Below are positions 5,702 to 6,123 of a DNA stretch of 6,123 nucleotides, in pieces. Under the pieces are notes generated by a model. It ran no database searches. It was given only the letters and a program-made list of their open reading frames with translations, and had not been told where the DNA came from. Source of the stretch: JAGMDK01 sp023128695 (lineage in GTDB: Bacteria; Planctomycetota; Phycisphaerae; UBA1845; Fen-1342). Position numbers and translations under genes: made by a program. Numbering within the stretch: position 1 is the stretch's first letter; each line of letters begins with the position of its first letter. The stretch spans positions 1 to 6,123 of the forward strand of contig DAOVQG010000282.1 of the NCBI GenBank assembly GCA_030628805.1, given 5' to 3'.

Positions 5702-6123
5702 ATGCAGAAGAAGTATGTCGTTCGATTGAGTAATGAAGAACGCGATACTTTAAGAGAGGTGGTCAACAAGCTCAAAGGGACAAGCCAGAAAGTTCGGCGT
5801 GCTCAGATCCTACTCAAGGCTGATGCAAACGGACCAAGCTGGTCCGACGGTAGAATTGCTGAGGCGTTCTCCTGCCGGACTAGGACCGTCGAGAAGATTC
5901 GTCAGCGTTTAGTTGAACGCGGTTTCAACGAGACGCTCAATGGGAAAAAACGGGCAACCCCGCCAACGGAAAAACTTCTGGATGGAAAACAGGAAGCCAA
6001 GATCATCGCCACACGACTTGGTCCACCGCCGACCGGCTACGCGAACTGGACCCTGCGGCTCTTGGCACGCAAGGTTGTGGAGTTGGAAATCGTCGACTCG
6101 ATCAGTCACGAAACCGTTCGGCG
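5702..6123 (+). CDS. IS630-family transposase, N-terminal part (runs off window)
   Basis: The frame is open for 140 codons from the ATG and reaches the window edge without a stop, so only the DNA-binding half is seen. The protein begins MQKKYVVRLSNEERDTLREV. RRAQILLKAD (32-41) and a helix-turn-helix with RIAEAFSCRTRTVEKIRQRL (51-70) follow. The conserved linker to the catalytic domain is GYANWTLRLLARKVVELEIV (112-131), then DSISHETVRR-like sequence. This order is characteristic of IS630-family transposases, whose DDE catalytic domain should follow beyond the edge. No frameshift is visible in the part shown, so it may be intact. It is transcribed away from tRNA-Tyr. Confidence 0.92.
   Translation, partial: MQKKYVVRLSNEERDTLREVVNKLKGTSQKVRRAQILLKADANGPSWSDGRIAEAFSCRTRTVEKIRQRLVERGFNETLNGKKRATPPTEKLLDGKQEAKIIATRLGPPPTGYANWTLRLLARKVVELEIVDSISHETVR

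Larger units (their letters stand above)
5624..6123 (+). mobile_element. Left end of an IS630-family insertion sequence (truncated by window edge)
   Basis: The transposase reading frame starts at 5702. Upstream, non-coding DNA reaches a TA at 5624-5625 followed by GTGCATTGTCACATCT, which looks like a terminal repeat next to the TA target used by this family. The boundary is inferred because the right terminal repeat lies outside the window. Base composition looks less GC-rich than the operon, as expected for acquired DNA. Confidence 0.6.

Overview
The window reads as chromosomal DNA of a GC-rich, Gram-negative-type bacterium. A secretin gene implies an outer membrane. The intergenic DNA is filled with degenerate 7-8 bp tandem repeats and GC-rich hairpin repeats, a style I associate with Planctomycetota. 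That phylum is an inference from general knowledge; no rRNA or other strong taxonomic marker is present.

Layout: positions 1-180 hold no gene, only short-period repeats. Positions 181-4919 hold three minus-strand genes transcribed right to left: a secretin (GspD/PilQ superfamily, GTG start at 4919), a TPR-repeat lipoprotein that overlaps the secretin end by 14 nt, and a GspE/PilB-type secretion/pilus ATPase. A 217-nt leader carrying a strong nested inverted repeat separates the ATPase from the lipoprotein gene if the preferred start at 1860 is correct. Positions 4920-5455 are non-coding and hold a near-perfect 28-bp tandem duplication with internal palindromes and two runs of 7-bp repeats. 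A minus-strand tRNA-Tyr(GTA) lies at 5456-5538 with a plausible promoter behind it. From about 5624 to the right edge is the left end of an IS630-family insertion sequence whose transposase is cut by the window boundary.

How the genes fit together: the secretin would form the outer-membrane channel, the lipoprotein is a plausible outer-membrane assembly or piloting factor, and the ATPase would power a type II secretion or type IV pilus machine from the cytoplasm. The inner-membrane platform protein (GspF/PilC) and the pilins are not in the window, so the two machines cannot be told apart here.

I see no clearly new multi-gene system. The points most worth a second look are the structured leader of the ATPase gene, the TPR-like tail of the secretin next to a separate TPR lipoprotein, and the oppositely oriented copies of one heptamer repeat family on both sides of the operon.
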